Origin: Micromonospora sp. NBC_00421
GTDB taxonomy: Bacteria; Actinomycetota; Actinomycetes; Mycobacteriales; Micromonosporaceae
DNA: 64,000 bases
Direction of reading: 5' to 3'
Assembly: GCF_036017915.1 (NCBI RefSeq)
Contig: NZ_CP107929.1
Location: forward strand, 3,538,001 to 3,602,000
Shown here: in pieces, positions 1-8,229 of the stretch
How positions within the stretch are numbered: position 1 is the stretch's first letter
How the letters are laid out: each line of letters opens with the position of its first letter
Program-made: the position numbers and the translations under genes
The notes under the pieces: model-generated
What the model was told of the DNA's origin: nothing
The model's database searches: none
Seen by the model: only the letters and a program-made list of their open reading frames with translations

Positions 1-119
1 GCGTGAACTTGCTTACTCAACGACGGCTGGGTTATGCCGACGATGTCGGCGGCTTGGGTGAAATGTCGCACTTCGGCCACCGCGACGAAGTACCTCAGCT
101 GATGGAGCTGCATCTTCAT
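1..119 (-). CDS. LysR-family transcriptional regulator, 5' end only
   Basis: Reading the minus strand from 119 gives MKMQLHQLRYFVAVAE followed by HFTQAADIVGITQPSLSKQV, which is the N-terminal winged helix-turn-helix of LysR regulators. The gene runs off the left edge after about 39 codons, so the effector domain is not visible. The start is ATG at 119 or, closer to the family norm, ATG at 113. It is divergent from sdhC with about 70 bp between them, so it may regulate itself and sdhCAB. A LysR gene divergent from sdhCAB is familiar to me in actinomycetes, but the target here is inference. Confidence 0.85.
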   Translation of the reverse strand, partial: MKMQLHQLRYFVAVAEVRHFTQAADIVGITQPSLSKQVH

Positions 120-130
120 AGCTTACGGCT

Positions 131-150
131 ATCGAGACTGCGAGTTCGAT
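131..150. promoter_or_regulatory. Inverted repeat between lysR and sdhC, possible LysR box
   Basis: ATCGA at 131-135 and TCGAT at 146-150 form a 5-bp inverted repeat with a 10-bp spacer. It lies just upstream of the LysR start and next to the predicted sdhC -35 element. LysR proteins bind interrupted dyads of this size between divergent genes. The arms are short, so chance is not excluded. Confidence 0.3.
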
Positions 151-153
151 GCA

Positions 154-183
154 TTGGACGACTGGTCGCAGGACTCCTAGCGT
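154..183 (+). promoter_or_regulatory. sdhC promoter, -35 TTGGAC and -10 TAGCGT
   Basis: TTGGAC (154-159) and TAGCGT (178-183) are separated by 18 bp and match the vegetative actinobacterial pattern. The -10 ends 7 bases before the GTG at 191, so the transcript probably begins at or next to the start codon (leaderless). This supports GTG 191 as the sdhC start. Confidence 0.55.
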
Positions 184-190
184 CGGTCAG

Positions 191-880
191 GTGGTAATCA
201 CGAAAACTCGGTCGCCCATCCGCTCGAACGTCGGCCTGAAGGCCGTCATGGCGGTGACGGGCATCCTGCTGGTGCTGTTCCTCGTCGCCCACATGCTCGG
301 CAACCTCAAGGTGTTCACCGGCGAGACCTCGTTCGACCACTACGCCCACTGGTTGCGCGACATCGGCAAGCCGCTGCTGCCGGGCGTGTGGTTCCTGTGG
401 ATCCTGCGCACCGCGCTGGTGGTCGCCGTCGTCGCGCACATCTGGGCGGCGACAGTGCTGGCCGTACGGGCCCGTGCCGCCCGCCCGGTGCGCTACGCCC
501 ACCGCAAGAAGGTCCAGGGCAGCTACGCCGCGCGCACCATGCGCTGGGGCGGGGTGATCATCCTGCTCTTCGTGATCTACCACATCCTGGACCTGACCAC
601 CGGCACCCTGAACCCGGTAGGCGACGCCAGCAACCCGTACGGCAACGTGGTCGCCGACTTCGCCCCGGAACGCTGGTACGTGACGCTCTTCTACACCCTG
701 GCGATCGTCACCGTCGGCTTCCACCTGCGGCACGGCGTGTTCAGCGCGCTGCGCAGCCTCGGTCAGCAGACCCCCCGGGGTGAGCGCCGGGCCCGTACCG
801 CCGCGCTGGTCTTCGCCGTCGTGCTCTGCGCCGGCTACCTGGTGGTCCCGTTCGCCGTACTCACCGGATTGGTGTCCTGA
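191..880 (+). CDS. sdhC: Succinate dehydrogenase cytochrome b subunit
   Basis: This is the membrane anchor of succinate:menaquinone oxidoreductase, carrying haem and the quinone site. The 229-residue product has about five hydrophobic segments, near residues 17-37, 74-98, 117-138, 162-182 and 205-225. Histidines within them ([17 protein letters not shown]) are candidate haem ligands. A single five-helix anchor without SdhD matches the Bacillus/actinobacterial b558-type family. I chose GTG 191 because a -10 box lies 7 bases upstream and the N-terminus [15 protein letters not shown] leads directly into the first helix. sdhA starts 1 base after its stop, so the genes form an sdhCAB operon. Confidence 0.92.
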   Translation: MVITKTRSPIRSNVGLKAVMAVTGILLVLFLVAHMLGNLKVFTGETSFDHYAHWLRDIGKPLLPGVWFLWILRTALVVAVVAHIWAATVLAVRARAARPVRYAHRKKVQGSYAARTMRWGGVIILLFVIYHILDLTTGTLNPVGDASNPYGNVVADFAPERWYVTLFYTLAIVTVGFHLRHGVFSALRSLGQQTPRGERRARTAALVFAVVLCAGYLVVPFAVLTGLVS

Positions 881-881
881 C

Positions 882-2819
882 ATGGAACTCTTCACCGAGG
901 GCGACCCGGTCGCCGACACGAAGGCTCCCGACGGCCCTGTCGAGAAGCGCTGGGAGACCCGCCGCTTCGAGGCCAAGCTGGTCAACCCGGCGAACCGACG
1001 GAAGATGACGGTGATCGTGGTAGGCACCGGCCTGGCCGGTGGCTCCGCCGCCGCCACCCTCGCCGAGCAGGGCTACCGGGTCAGGAGCTACTGCTACCAG
1101 GACAGCCCGCGCCGGGCGCACTCGATCGCCGCGCAGGGGGGCATCAACGCCGCCAAGAACTACCGCAACGACGGTGACTCGGTGCACCGGCTCTTCTACG
1201 ACACCGTCAAGGGCGGCGACTTCCGCTCCCGCGAGTCGAACGTGCACCGGCTCGCCGAGGTGTCCGTCAACATCATCGACCAGTGCGTCGCCCAGGGCGT
1301 ACCGTTCGCCCGCGAGTACGGCGGACTGCTGGACACCCGGTCCTTCGGTGGCGCGCAGGTGCAGCGCACCTTCTACGCCCGGGGGCAGACCGGCCAGCAG
1401 CTGCTGCTCGGCGCGTACCAGGCGCTGGAGCGGCAGATCGGCCTGGGCAACGTCGAGATGCACACCAGGCACGAGATGCTGGAGCTGGTCGTCGTGGACG
1501 GCAAGGCGCGCGGCATCGTGGTGCGGGACATGGTCACCGGTGAGATCAGCACCGAGATGGCCGACGCGGTGGTGCTCGCCTCCGGCGGCTACGGCAACGT
1601 CTTCTACCTCTCCACAAACGCCAAGGGCTGCAACGTCACCGCCAGCTGGCGGGCGCACCGCAAGGGCGCGTACTTCGCCAACCCCTGCTACACCCAGATC
1701 CACCCGACCTGCATCCCGGTCTCCGGCGACCACCAGTCGAAGCTGACCCTGATGAGCGAGTCGCTGCGCAACGACGGCCGGGTCTGGGTGCCGCAGAACA
1801 AGGACGACGACCGCGCCCCCCGGGACATTCCGGAGGACGAGCGGGACTACTACCTGGAGCGGATCTACCCCTCCTTCGGCAACCTGGTCCCCCGGGACAT
1901 CGCCTCCCGCGCCGCCAAGAACGTCTGCGACGAGGGCCGGGGCGTCGGGCCGACCAAGCTCGGCGTCTACCTCGACTTCGCCGACGCGATCGACCGGCTC
2001 GGCCGTAAGGCCATCGAGGCCAAGTACGGCAACCTGTTCGAGATGTACGAGCGGATCACCGGCGAGGATCCGTACCAGGTCCCGATGCGGATCTACCCGG
2101 CCGTGCACTACACGATGGGCGGTCTCTGGGTCGACTACGACCTCCAGTCGACCATCCCCGGCCTGTTCGTGATCGGCGAGGCGAACTTCTCCGACCACGG
2201 CGCGAACCGGCTCGGCGCGTCGGCGCTGATGCAGGGCCTGGCCGACGGGTACTTCGTGCTGCCCACCACGATCGCCCACTACCTGGCGTCCGGGCCGCTG
2301 GAGAAGATCGACGCCAGCCATCCGTCGGCGGTGCGGGCCCGGCGCGAGGTGGAGGACCGGATCGCCCGGCTGCTCGCCGTCGACGGTGACCGGACGGTGG
2401 ACTCGTTCCACCGGGAGCTGGGCCAGATCATGTGGGAGCACTGCGGGATGGAGCGCTCCGAGGCCGGGCTGCGCAAGGCGATCGACGAGATCCGGGCGCT
2501 GCGGGAGCAGTTCTGGCAGCGGGTCCGGGTGCCGGGCGACGGCGAAGGGCTGAACCAGTCGCTGGAGAAGGCCGGCCGGGTGGCCGACTTCTTCGAGCTG
2601 GCCGAGCTGATGTGCGTCGACGCCCTGCACCGGGAGGAGTCCTGCGGCGGTCACTTCCGGGCCGAGCACCAGACCCCGGACGGCGAGGCGCAGCGCGACG
2701 ACGACCGGTTCGCCTACGTGGCGGCCTGGGAGTACACCGGCACCGGTGAGCCGGCCGTGCTGCACAAGGAAGACCTGACCTTCGAGTACGTCCACCCCAC
2801 GCAGCGGAGCTACAAGTGA
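882..2819 (+). CDS. sdhA: Succinate dehydrogenase flavoprotein subunit
   Basis: This is the catalytic subunit that oxidises succinate to fumarate in the TCA cycle and respiratory chain, on the cytoplasmic face of the membrane. The 645-residue protein has the FAD-binding GTGLAGG at about residues 48-54 and the flavinylation motif HSIAAQGG with His near residue 80. QIHPTCIP lies in the substrate/capping region, and [17 protein letters not shown] is the conserved second dinucleotide-binding segment. ATG 882 is 1 base after the sdhC stop. Reading further upstream in the same frame only overlaps sdhC out of frame. The 3' end overlaps sdhB by 4 bp (GTGA). Confidence 0.97.
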   Translation: MELFTEGDPVADTKAPDGPVEKRWETRRFEAKLVNPANRRKMTVIVVGTGLAGGSAAATLAEQGYRVRSYCYQDSPRRAHSIAAQGGINAAKNYRNDGDSVHRLFYDTVKGGDFRSRESNVHRLAEVSVNIIDQCVAQGVPFAREYGGLLDTRSFGGAQVQRTFYARGQTGQQLLLGAYQALERQIGLGNVEMHTRHEMLELVVVDGKARGIVVRDMVTGEISTEMADAVVLASGGYGNVFYLSTNAKGCNVTASWRAHRKGAYFANPCYTQIHPTCIPVSGDHQSKLTLMSESLRNDGRVWVPQNKDDDRAPRDIPEDERDYYLERIYPSFGNLVPRDIASRAAKNVCDEGRGVGPTKLGVYLDFADAIDRLGRKAIEAKYGNLFEMYERITGEDPYQVPMRIYPAVHYTMGGLWVDYDLQSTIPGLFVIGEANFSDHGANRLGASALMQGLADGYFVLPTTIAHYLASGPLEKIDASHPSAVRARREVEDRIARLLAVDGDRTVDSFHRELGQIMWEHCGMERSEAGLRKAIDEIRALREQFWQRVRVPGDGEGLNQSLEKAGRVADFFELAELMCVDALHREESCGGHFRAEHQTPDGEAQRDDDRFAYVAAWEYTGTGEPAVLHKEDLTFEYVHPTQRSYK

Positions 2820-3577
2820 ACCTGACCCTGCGCATCTGGCGTCAGTCCGGCCCCCAGGACAAGGGGCGGATGGTGACCTACCCGGTCGACGACGTCTCCC
2901 CCGACATGTCGTTCCTGGAGATGCTGGACGTGCTCAACGAGCGGCTGATCCTCGCCGGGGAGGAGCCTGTCGCGTTCGACCACGACTGCCGCGAGGGCAT
3001 CTGCGGCATGTGCGGACTCATGATCAACGGGGACGCGCACGGGCCGCAGCGCGGCACCACCGCCTGCCAGCTGCACATGCGGCAGTTCTCCGACGGCGAG
3101 ACGATCGACATCGAGCCGTGGCGGGCCCGCGCCTTCCCGGTGATCAAGGACCTGGTGGTCGACCGGAACGCCTTCGACAAGATCATCGCGGCCGGTGGCT
3201 ACATCACCGCGCCGACCGGCAGCGCCCCCGAGGCCCACGCCGCCCCGGTGGCCAAGGCCGACGCCGACGCCGCCTTCGAGTCGGCCGCCTGCATCGGCTG
3301 CGGCGCCTGCGTGGCAGCCTGCCCGAACGGCTCCGGAATGCTCTTCACCGCCGCCAAGGTCACCCAACTCTCGCTGCTGCCGCAGGGCCAGCCGGAGCGC
3401 TACACCCGGGTGATCGGCATGGTCGACGCGCACGACGAGGCCGGCTTCGGCGGTTGCACCAACGCGGGCGAGTGCACCGCGGTCTGCCCCAAGGGCATCC
3501 CGCTGAACACCATCGGCCGGCTCAACCGGGACTACCTCACCGCCACCGCCAGGCGCGGCGACACCCCGGGTTCCTGA
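2816..3577 (+). CDS. sdhB: Succinate dehydrogenase iron-sulfur subunit
   Basis: This subunit passes electrons from FAD to the haem/quinone anchor. The 253-residue protein has the plant-type [2Fe-2S] ligands C58, C63, C66 and C84 (CREGICGMC then TTAC). Two cysteine clusters follow in the C-terminal half, [12 protein letters not shown] and [16 protein letters not shown], for the [4Fe-4S] and [3Fe-4S] centres. GTG 2816 overlaps the sdhA stop by 4 bp, so translation is probably coupled. It is the last gene of the operon and is followed by a strong hairpin. Confidence 0.97.
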   Translation: MNLTLRIWRQSGPQDKGRMVTYPVDDVSPDMSFLEMLDVLNERLILAGEEPVAFDHDCREGICGMCGLMINGDAHGPQRGTTACQLHMRQFSDGETIDIEPWRARAFPVIKDLVVDRNAFDKIIAAGGYITAPTGSAPEAHAAPVAKADADAAFESAACIGCGACVAACPNGSGMLFTAAKVTQLSLLPQGQPERYTRVIGMVDAHDEAGFGGCTNAGECTAVCPKGIPLNTIGRLNRDYLTATARRGDTPGS

Positions 3578-3611
3578 CCACACCGGCGGCCCCCGCCCGC
3601 CGTCGACCCAC

Positions 3612-3650
3612 CGCCCGCCGCACCCCGACCCGGGGGGTGCGGCGGGCGTT
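3612..3650 (+). terminator. Hairpin terminator after sdhB
   Basis: A perfect 15-bp stem (3612-3626 with 3634-3648) closes a 7-base loop and ends in TT, 35 bp after the sdhB stop. There is no long T tract, which is usual at this GC content. From 3650 to about 3780 the sequence is C-rich and I see no gene in it. Confidence 0.75.
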
Positions 3651-3784
3651 CCGTCCCGGGAGTACGGCGGTCCCCCCGTCCCATCGCCCGCCGCCGCGCC
3701 CCACCCCACGCATCGCACCCCACGCCGCGCCCACTCACCGCGCCCCCCACATGCCGCGACCCACGCCGTCCCGTGCGCCCGCGC

Positions 3785-3844
3785 GCTCGATCCTGGATGT
3801 AGTGGCCTCACAGCGCACGGAGACCACTACAACGTGGATCGAGC
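3785..3844. repeat. 60-bp two-part dyad upstream of the alcohol dehydrogenase
   Basis: GCTCGATCC (3785-3793) is the reverse complement of 3836-3844, and TGTAGTGG (3798-3805) is the reverse complement of 3824-3831. The arms are separated by a 4/4 mismatch and an 18-base centre. It lies about 105 bp before the ATG at 3949. It could be an operator, a structured 5' leader or the remnant of a small inverted-repeat element. No function can be assigned from sequence. Confidence 0.5.
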
Positions 3845-3948
3845 ACGATCAAGGCCCGGTGGGACGGGGACCTCGTCCGGCCTGCGGCGGGTTCAAGCGT
3901 CTCCGCTCGGGTAGCAGTCCCATGGACGGCACCGAGAGGGGAAGCGGC

Positions 3949-5133
3949 ATGAAGGCACTCACCTGGCAGGGCAAGCGGGACGTACGGGTCGAGGAGGTCC
4001 CCGATCCGAGGATCGAGTCGCCGACGGACGCGATCGTCCGGATCACCTCGACCGCGATCTGCGGCTCCGACCTGCACCTGTACGAGGTGCTCGGGCCGTA
4101 CCTGAAGCCCGGCGACATCCTCGGGCACGAGCCGATGGGCGTCGTCGAGGAGGTCGGCTCCGGGGTGACCCGGCTCAAGAAGGGCGACCGGGTGGTCGTC
4201 CCGTTCAACATCGCCTGCGGGCACTGCTGGATGTGCGAGCGGCAGCTGTTCGCCCAGTGCGAGACGACCCAGGTCACCGCCGAGGGCAAGGGCGCGTCGC
4301 TGTTCGGTTACACCTCGCTCTACGGCTCGGTCCCCGGCGGGCAGGCCGAGTACCTGCGGGTCCCGCAGGCCCAGTTCGGCCCGATCGTCATCCCGCAGGC
4401 CGGTGCCGACGAGCGTTACCTCTACCTCAGCGACATCCTGCCCACCGCCTGGCAGGCGGTGAAGTACGCGGACACCCCGCCCGGCGGCACCCTGGCCGTG
4501 TTCGGTCTCGGCCCGGTCGGGCAGTTCTGCGCCCGGATCGGCCGGCACCTCGGCGCGGGCCGGGTGATCGGCCTGGACCTGGTGCCGGAGCGGCTGGAGA
4601 TGGCCCGCCGGCACGGCATCGAGACGCTTGACGTCAGCCAGCTCGACGACGTACCCGGCGCACTTGTCGACCTGGTCGACGGGCGCGGCCCGGACGCGGT
4701 GATCGACGCGGTCGGGATGGAGGCGCACGGCTCCGCAAGCGGCAAGCTGGCCCAGCACGCCGCCGGGCTGCTGCCGGACAAGCTGGCCGACAAGATGATC
4801 GACAAGGCCGGTGTGGACCGGTTGACAGTGCTCAAGGCCGCCCTCAAGGCGGTGCGGCGCGGCGGCACCGTCTCGATCTCCGGGGTCTACGGCGGCGAGG
4901 TGGACCCGATGCCGCTGATGGAGATGTTCGACCGGGGCATCCAACTGCGGATGGGGCAGTGCCACGTGCGGCGGTGGACCGACGAGATCCTGCCGCTGCT
5001 GGCCGGTGACGACGACCCGCTGGGCGTGGAGGACCTGCGTACCCACCGGATGCCGCTTGTCGACGCGCCGAAGGCGTACGAGATGTTCCAGAAGAAGGAG
5101 GACGGCTGCGTCAAGGTCGTGCTGGCACCGTGA
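3949..5133 (+). CDS. Zinc-dependent alcohol dehydrogenase (formaldehyde-dehydrogenase-like MDR)
   Basis: This is a cytoplasmic NAD(P)-dependent medium-chain dehydrogenase of 394 residues. The catalytic zinc site is recognisable as C38 in ICGSD and H60-E61 in GHEP. Four structural-zinc cysteines fall at about C90, C93, C96 and C104. The Rossmann motif GLGPVGQF lies near residue 183. An insertion rich in Lys, Asp and Ala (residues about 265-290) resembles glutathione-independent formaldehyde-dehydrogenase relatives, but the substrate cannot be read from sequence. ATG 3949 follows GAGGGG at 9-10 bases. The next gene starts within its stop codon (GTGA). Confidence 0.9.
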   Translation: MKALTWQGKRDVRVEEVPDPRIESPTDAIVRITSTAICGSDLHLYEVLGPYLKPGDILGHEPMGVVEEVGSGVTRLKKGDRVVVPFNIACGHCWMCERQLFAQCETTQVTAEGKGASLFGYTSLYGSVPGGQAEYLRVPQAQFGPIVIPQAGADERYLYLSDILPTAWQAVKYADTPPGGTLAVFGLGPVGQFCARIGRHLGAGRVIGLDLVPERLEMARRHGIETLDVSQLDDVPGALVDLVDGRGPDAVIDAVGMEAHGSASGKLAQHAAGLLPDKLADKMIDKAGVDRLTVLKAALKAVRRGGTVSISGVYGGEVDPMPLMEMFDRGIQLRMGQCHVRRWTDEILPLLAGDDDPLGVEDLRTHRMPLVDAPKAYEMFQKKEDGCVKVVLAP

Positions 5134-5831
5134 GTCGGGTGGTGGTGGTCACCGGGGCCACCAGCGGCATCGGCCGCGCGGCGGCCCGGGAGTTCGCCGG
5201 GCGCGGGGACCGTCTGGTCCTCGCCGCCCGCTCCCCCACCACCCTGGCCGACGTACGCCGGGAGTGCCTCGACGCCGGCGCGGACCGGGTACGCACGGCG
5301 CCCACCGACGTCACCGACCCGGCAGCGCTCGACTCCCTGGCCACCGCGGCGGTACGGGAGTTCGGCCGGATCGACGTGTGGGTGCACACCGCGGCGGTGA
5401 TGGCGTAAGGCCGGTTCGAGGAGGTCCCGGCGGAGGTCTTCGACCAGGTGGTCCGCACCGACCTGCTCGGTGCGGCAGGCGTCGTCCGGGTGGCGTTGCG
5501 GCACTTCCGGGCGGCCGGTGGGGGCACCCTGATCCTCACCGGCTCGGTGCTCGGGCACGTCACCGCCCCGTACATGAGCGGCTACGTGACAAGCAAGTGG
5601 GGTTTGCAGGGACTGGTCCGCACCGTGCGGCAGGAGGCCCGGGACCTGCCCGGGGTGCACGTCTGCCTGGTCACCCCGGGAAGTGTGGACACGCCGGTCT
5701 ACCAGCAGGCGGCGAACTACCCCGGTCGGGCGGGCCGGCCGCCGCTGCCGATCACCACCCCGACTGTGAAGGCGCTCGCGACGGGGGCGGCGATCGCGGC
5801 CGGTGACGCGGCACGGCGTCAGCGTCGGTGA
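5130..5831 (+). pseudogene. Short-chain dehydrogenase interrupted by an in-frame stop
   Basis: The first part (5130-5405) begins VVVVTGATSGIG, the SDR cofactor motif, and runs to VHTAAVMA. A TAA at 5406-5408 follows. The same frame then continues as GRFEEVPAEVFDQVV and includes the catalytic serine region LTGSVLG and the active-site motif YVTSK, ending at 5831. Homologues normally read NAAVMAYGRFE here, so a TAC tyrosine codon seems to have become TAA by one base change. GTG 5130 overlaps the upstream dehydrogenase stop, so the pair was an operon. Either it is a young pseudogene or there is a base-call error; nothing else in the frame is damaged. Confidence 0.85.
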
Positions 5832-5860
5832 GCGGGCACCCGGGAGGCGGTCCGCTCACC

Positions 5861-5866
5861 TAGAGT
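5861..5866 (+). promoter_or_regulatory. Probable -10 box TAGAGT of the serine hydrolase gene
   Basis: TAGAGT lies 43 bp before the GTG at 5910, with a GGGAGAG ribosome-binding sequence between them. No good -35 hexamer is visible. Confidence 0.35.
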
Positions 5867-5909
5867 GGTGGCCCGGGGACAGTTCGGGGCCCCACTCGAC
5901 GGGAGAGAC

Positions 5910-6932
5910 GTGACCACCAGGGTGAACCGCAGGACCGCGTTGGGACTCGGAACGGCCGCCACCGCCGGGGCGGTGCTCGTCGGGGGCACACCGGCGTCGG
6001 GTGCCGTCCGGCCGGGCCGGTCCGCTGCCGCCGCCGCCAGCCCGGAACTCGTCGCCCCGAGGATCGCCGCGGCCTTCCAGCGGGAGAAGGCGCTGACCGG
6101 GGGCAACTGGCAGGTGCACCTCAGCCTGGAGAACGGTGTCACCCCGCTGGTCGCGGTCTCCGAGTCGGCCGACCGCCGGGTCGAGGCGTACAGCGTCAAC
6201 AAGATCGCGGTGGCCGTCGCGGTGCTCGACAAGATCGACCGGGGGCTGCTCACCCTCGACCAGCGGGTCGAGGTGGCCGCCTCGACCGTGGTGCCCGGTG
6301 GGGACGGCATCTTCGTCCTGGACACCGCCTACCCCAGCTCGGTGACGCTGGGGCACGTGCTGGCCAACCTGCTCACCGTCTCCGACGACACCGCCTCGCG
6401 GCTCTGCGGCCTGGTCTGCCCGGCCGCCGAGATCAACCGGATCCTGGTCGGCAAGGGCTTCCCCGACACCCAGGTGCAGCCGCTGTCCAACCCGAACCGC
6501 TTCTACCTCGGCACCAGCACCGCCCGGGAGATGCACGCGCTGCTGCGCGCCCTGGTCGCCGGCACGCTGCTCTCGCCGTCGTCGACCGCTCTCGTGCTCA
6601 AGCTGCTGCGCTCCCCGGTCGCCTTCACCGACGGCATCCGGCGCACCATGTCCTCGGCGGAACGGGCCCGGGTGGCCACCAAGGCGGGCTGGTTCGTCGA
6701 CGCCCGGCACGAGGCCGGCGTGGTGTTCGACACCTCCGGGGCGGCCGTGCTGACGTACGTGCTCTTCGCCGACGGTCAGGCCGATCGGGACAACTTCGGC
6801 GCCACCCACCCGGTGGTGCAGGCCCGGGCCCGGCTCGGCCGGTTCATCCTGGACGCCACCGCGCAGCTGACCGGTGCCACCGACGCGCCCCGGCACCGGG
6901 TCGCCCGGCAGCGGCCCAGCAACGGCGGCTGA
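5910..6932 (+). CDS. Tat-exported class A beta-lactamase-like serine hydrolase
   Basis: The 340-residue protein starts with NRRTALGLGTAATAGAVLVGG, a twin-arginine-like signal, so export is likely. The mature part has the penicillin-recognising fold motifs: SVNK (S-x-x-K nucleophile) at about residue 92, SDDT in the place of the SDN loop, and KAGW in the place of KTG. Retaining S-x-x-K but diverging at the other two suggests a beta-lactamase-related hydrolase rather than an efficient beta-lactamase; activity is unknown. GTG 5910 was chosen over the upstream in-frame start because GGGAGAG precedes it and it begins the Tat signal. Confidence 0.8.
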   Translation: MTTRVNRRTALGLGTAATAGAVLVGGTPASGAVRPGRSAAAAASPELVAPRIAAAFQREKALTGGNWQVHLSLENGVTPLVAVSESADRRVEAYSVNKIAVAVAVLDKIDRGLLTLDQRVEVAASTVVPGGDGIFVLDTAYPSSVTLGHVLANLLTVSDDTASRLCGLVCPAAEINRILVGKGFPDTQVQPLSNPNRFYLGTSTAREMHALLRALVAGTLLSPSSTALVLKLLRSPVAFTDGIRRTMSSAERARVATKAGWFVDARHEAGVVFDTSGAAVLTYVLFADGQADRDNFGATHPVVQARARLGRFILDATAQLTGATDAPRHRVARQRPSNGG

Positions 6933-7059
6933 CCGTCCGGTCGCACCCGGCCGGTCGCCCGCCGGTCGCCGTCGTCGGGCGGAGCACGGGGCAACGTGGG
7001 CGGACGGGTCCGCTGGTGACTACCGTGTACCGCGGGACACCGGCGAGGGGGACGAGAGC

Positions 7060-8205
7060 ATGCGGGAACCAGCGGAGCGAACGGTCGAGCGGACGTCCGG
7101 CGGGCGGCTGTGGCAGGTGGCGGGGCTGGCCGCGATCGCCGGGCTGGCGTGGGCGGCACGGGACGTGCCGGCGGCGCTGGGCGGCCGGCTGACCGGGGCA
7201 CGCGCCGAGCGGGCGGCCCGCTCCGCGCAGTTCCGCGACGGCACCTTCCACAACCGGGTCGCCACCCGGACGATGCCCGGCGGCGATCCCGACCGCAGCC
7301 TGCTCCGGGAGCTGCTCTTCGGCCAGCAGCGCCGCCGGCCGACCGCCCCGGTCCCGTTGCTGCGGCCCACCGCGGCCCCGACGACAGGCGTCGACCGTGA
7401 GCTGAACATCGTCTGGTACGGCCACGCCTCGGCGCTTGTCGAGATCGAGGGGCAGCGGGTGCTGATCGACCCGGTATGGAGCGACCGCTGCTCGCCGTCC
7501 GCCGCGATCGGGCCGAAGCGGCTGCACGAGCCCCCGGTACGCCTCGACGAACTGCCCACCGTCGACGCGATCCTGATCTCCCACGACCACTACGACCACC
7601 TCGACATGACCACCGTCCGGGAGCTGGTCCGGCGGCAGTCGGCACCGTTCCTGGTGCCGCTCGGCGTCGGCGCGCACCTCGACCGGTGGGGGGTGCCCGC
7701 CGACCGGATCATCGAGCTGGACTGGTCGGAGGGGCACCGGGTCGGTGGTCTGGAGATCACCGCCACCGCCGCCCAGCACTTCTCCGGCCGGGGGCTGCGC
7801 CGCGACGGCACGCTGTGGAGCTCCTGGGTGGTCGCCGGCGCGCACCGACGGGTCTTCTACACCGGCGACTCGGGCTACTTCGACGGGTACGCCGAGATCG
7901 GCGCCGCGCACGGGCCGTTCGACGCGACGCTGATGCAGATCGGCGCGTACGACCGGGCCTGGCCGGGCATCCACATGTTCCCGGAGGAGGCGGTCACCGC
8001 CCACCTGGAGCTGCGCGGCGGCCTCTTCGTCCCGGTGCACTGGGCGACGTTCAACCTGGCCCTGCACGACTGGTCCGAGCCGGTGGACCGGCTCTGGGCC
8101 GAGGCCAAGGCCCGCGACGTCCGGCTGGCGGTGCCCCGGCCCGGCGAGCGGGTGGTGGTGGACGACCCGCCGCCGGTCGACGGCTGGTGGCAGACCATCG
8201 CCTGA
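7060..8205 (+). CDS. Metallo-beta-lactamase-fold hydrolase, NAPE-PLD/UlaG-like
   Basis: The 381-residue protein has one hydrophobic segment near residues 17-34, likely a membrane anchor. The metal motif HDHYDH is at about residues 175-180. Further ligands are likely in AAQHFSGRG, TGDSGY and PVHWATF. The segment NIVWYGHASALVEI, the HFSGRG motif and the C-terminal PVHW are typical of the NAPE-hydrolysing phospholipase D-like branch of the superfamily. The substrate is unknown and phospholipid hydrolysis is only suggested by the family. ATG 7060 is preceded by GAGGGGGACGAG. It converges with dgt, with 24 bp between the stops. Confidence 0.85.
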   Translation: MREPAERTVERTSGGRLWQVAGLAAIAGLAWAARDVPAALGGRLTGARAERAARSAQFRDGTFHNRVATRTMPGGDPDRSLLRELLFGQQRRRPTAPVPLLRPTAAPTTGVDRELNIVWYGHASALVEIEGQRVLIDPVWSDRCSPSAAIGPKRLHEPPVRLDELPTVDAILISHDHYDHLDMTTVRELVRRQSAPFLVPLGVGAHLDRWGVPADRIIELDWSEGHRVGGLEITATAAQHFSGRGLRRDGTLWSSWVVAGAHRRVFYTGDSGYFDGYAEIGAAHGPFDATLMQIGAYDRAWPGIHMFPEEAVTAHLELRGGLFVPVHWATFNLALHDWSEPVDRLWAEAKARDVRLAVPRPGERVVVDDPPPVDGWWQTIA

Positions 8206-8229
8206 CCGGAGGGTTCCTGTCGCCGCCTG

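Noticed and set aside
3..197. Open frame of 64 codons on the plus strand at the left edge
   Set aside because: It is the antisense shadow of the LysR helix-turn-helix, which reads perfectly on the minus strand.
861..2795. 644-codon open frame antisense to sdhA (and similar long antisense frames under the alcohol dehydrogenase, tex, the glg genes and the polysaccharide genes)
   Set aside because: Such frames are common in high-GC DNA. Their products are Arg/Val/Gly/Asp-rich without family motifs, and the opposite strand codes well-known proteins.
5910..6932. Calling the serine hydrolase a beta-lactamase resistance gene
   Set aside because: S-x-x-K is present, but the SDN and KTG positions read SDD and KAG, so resistance activity is not supported by sequence.
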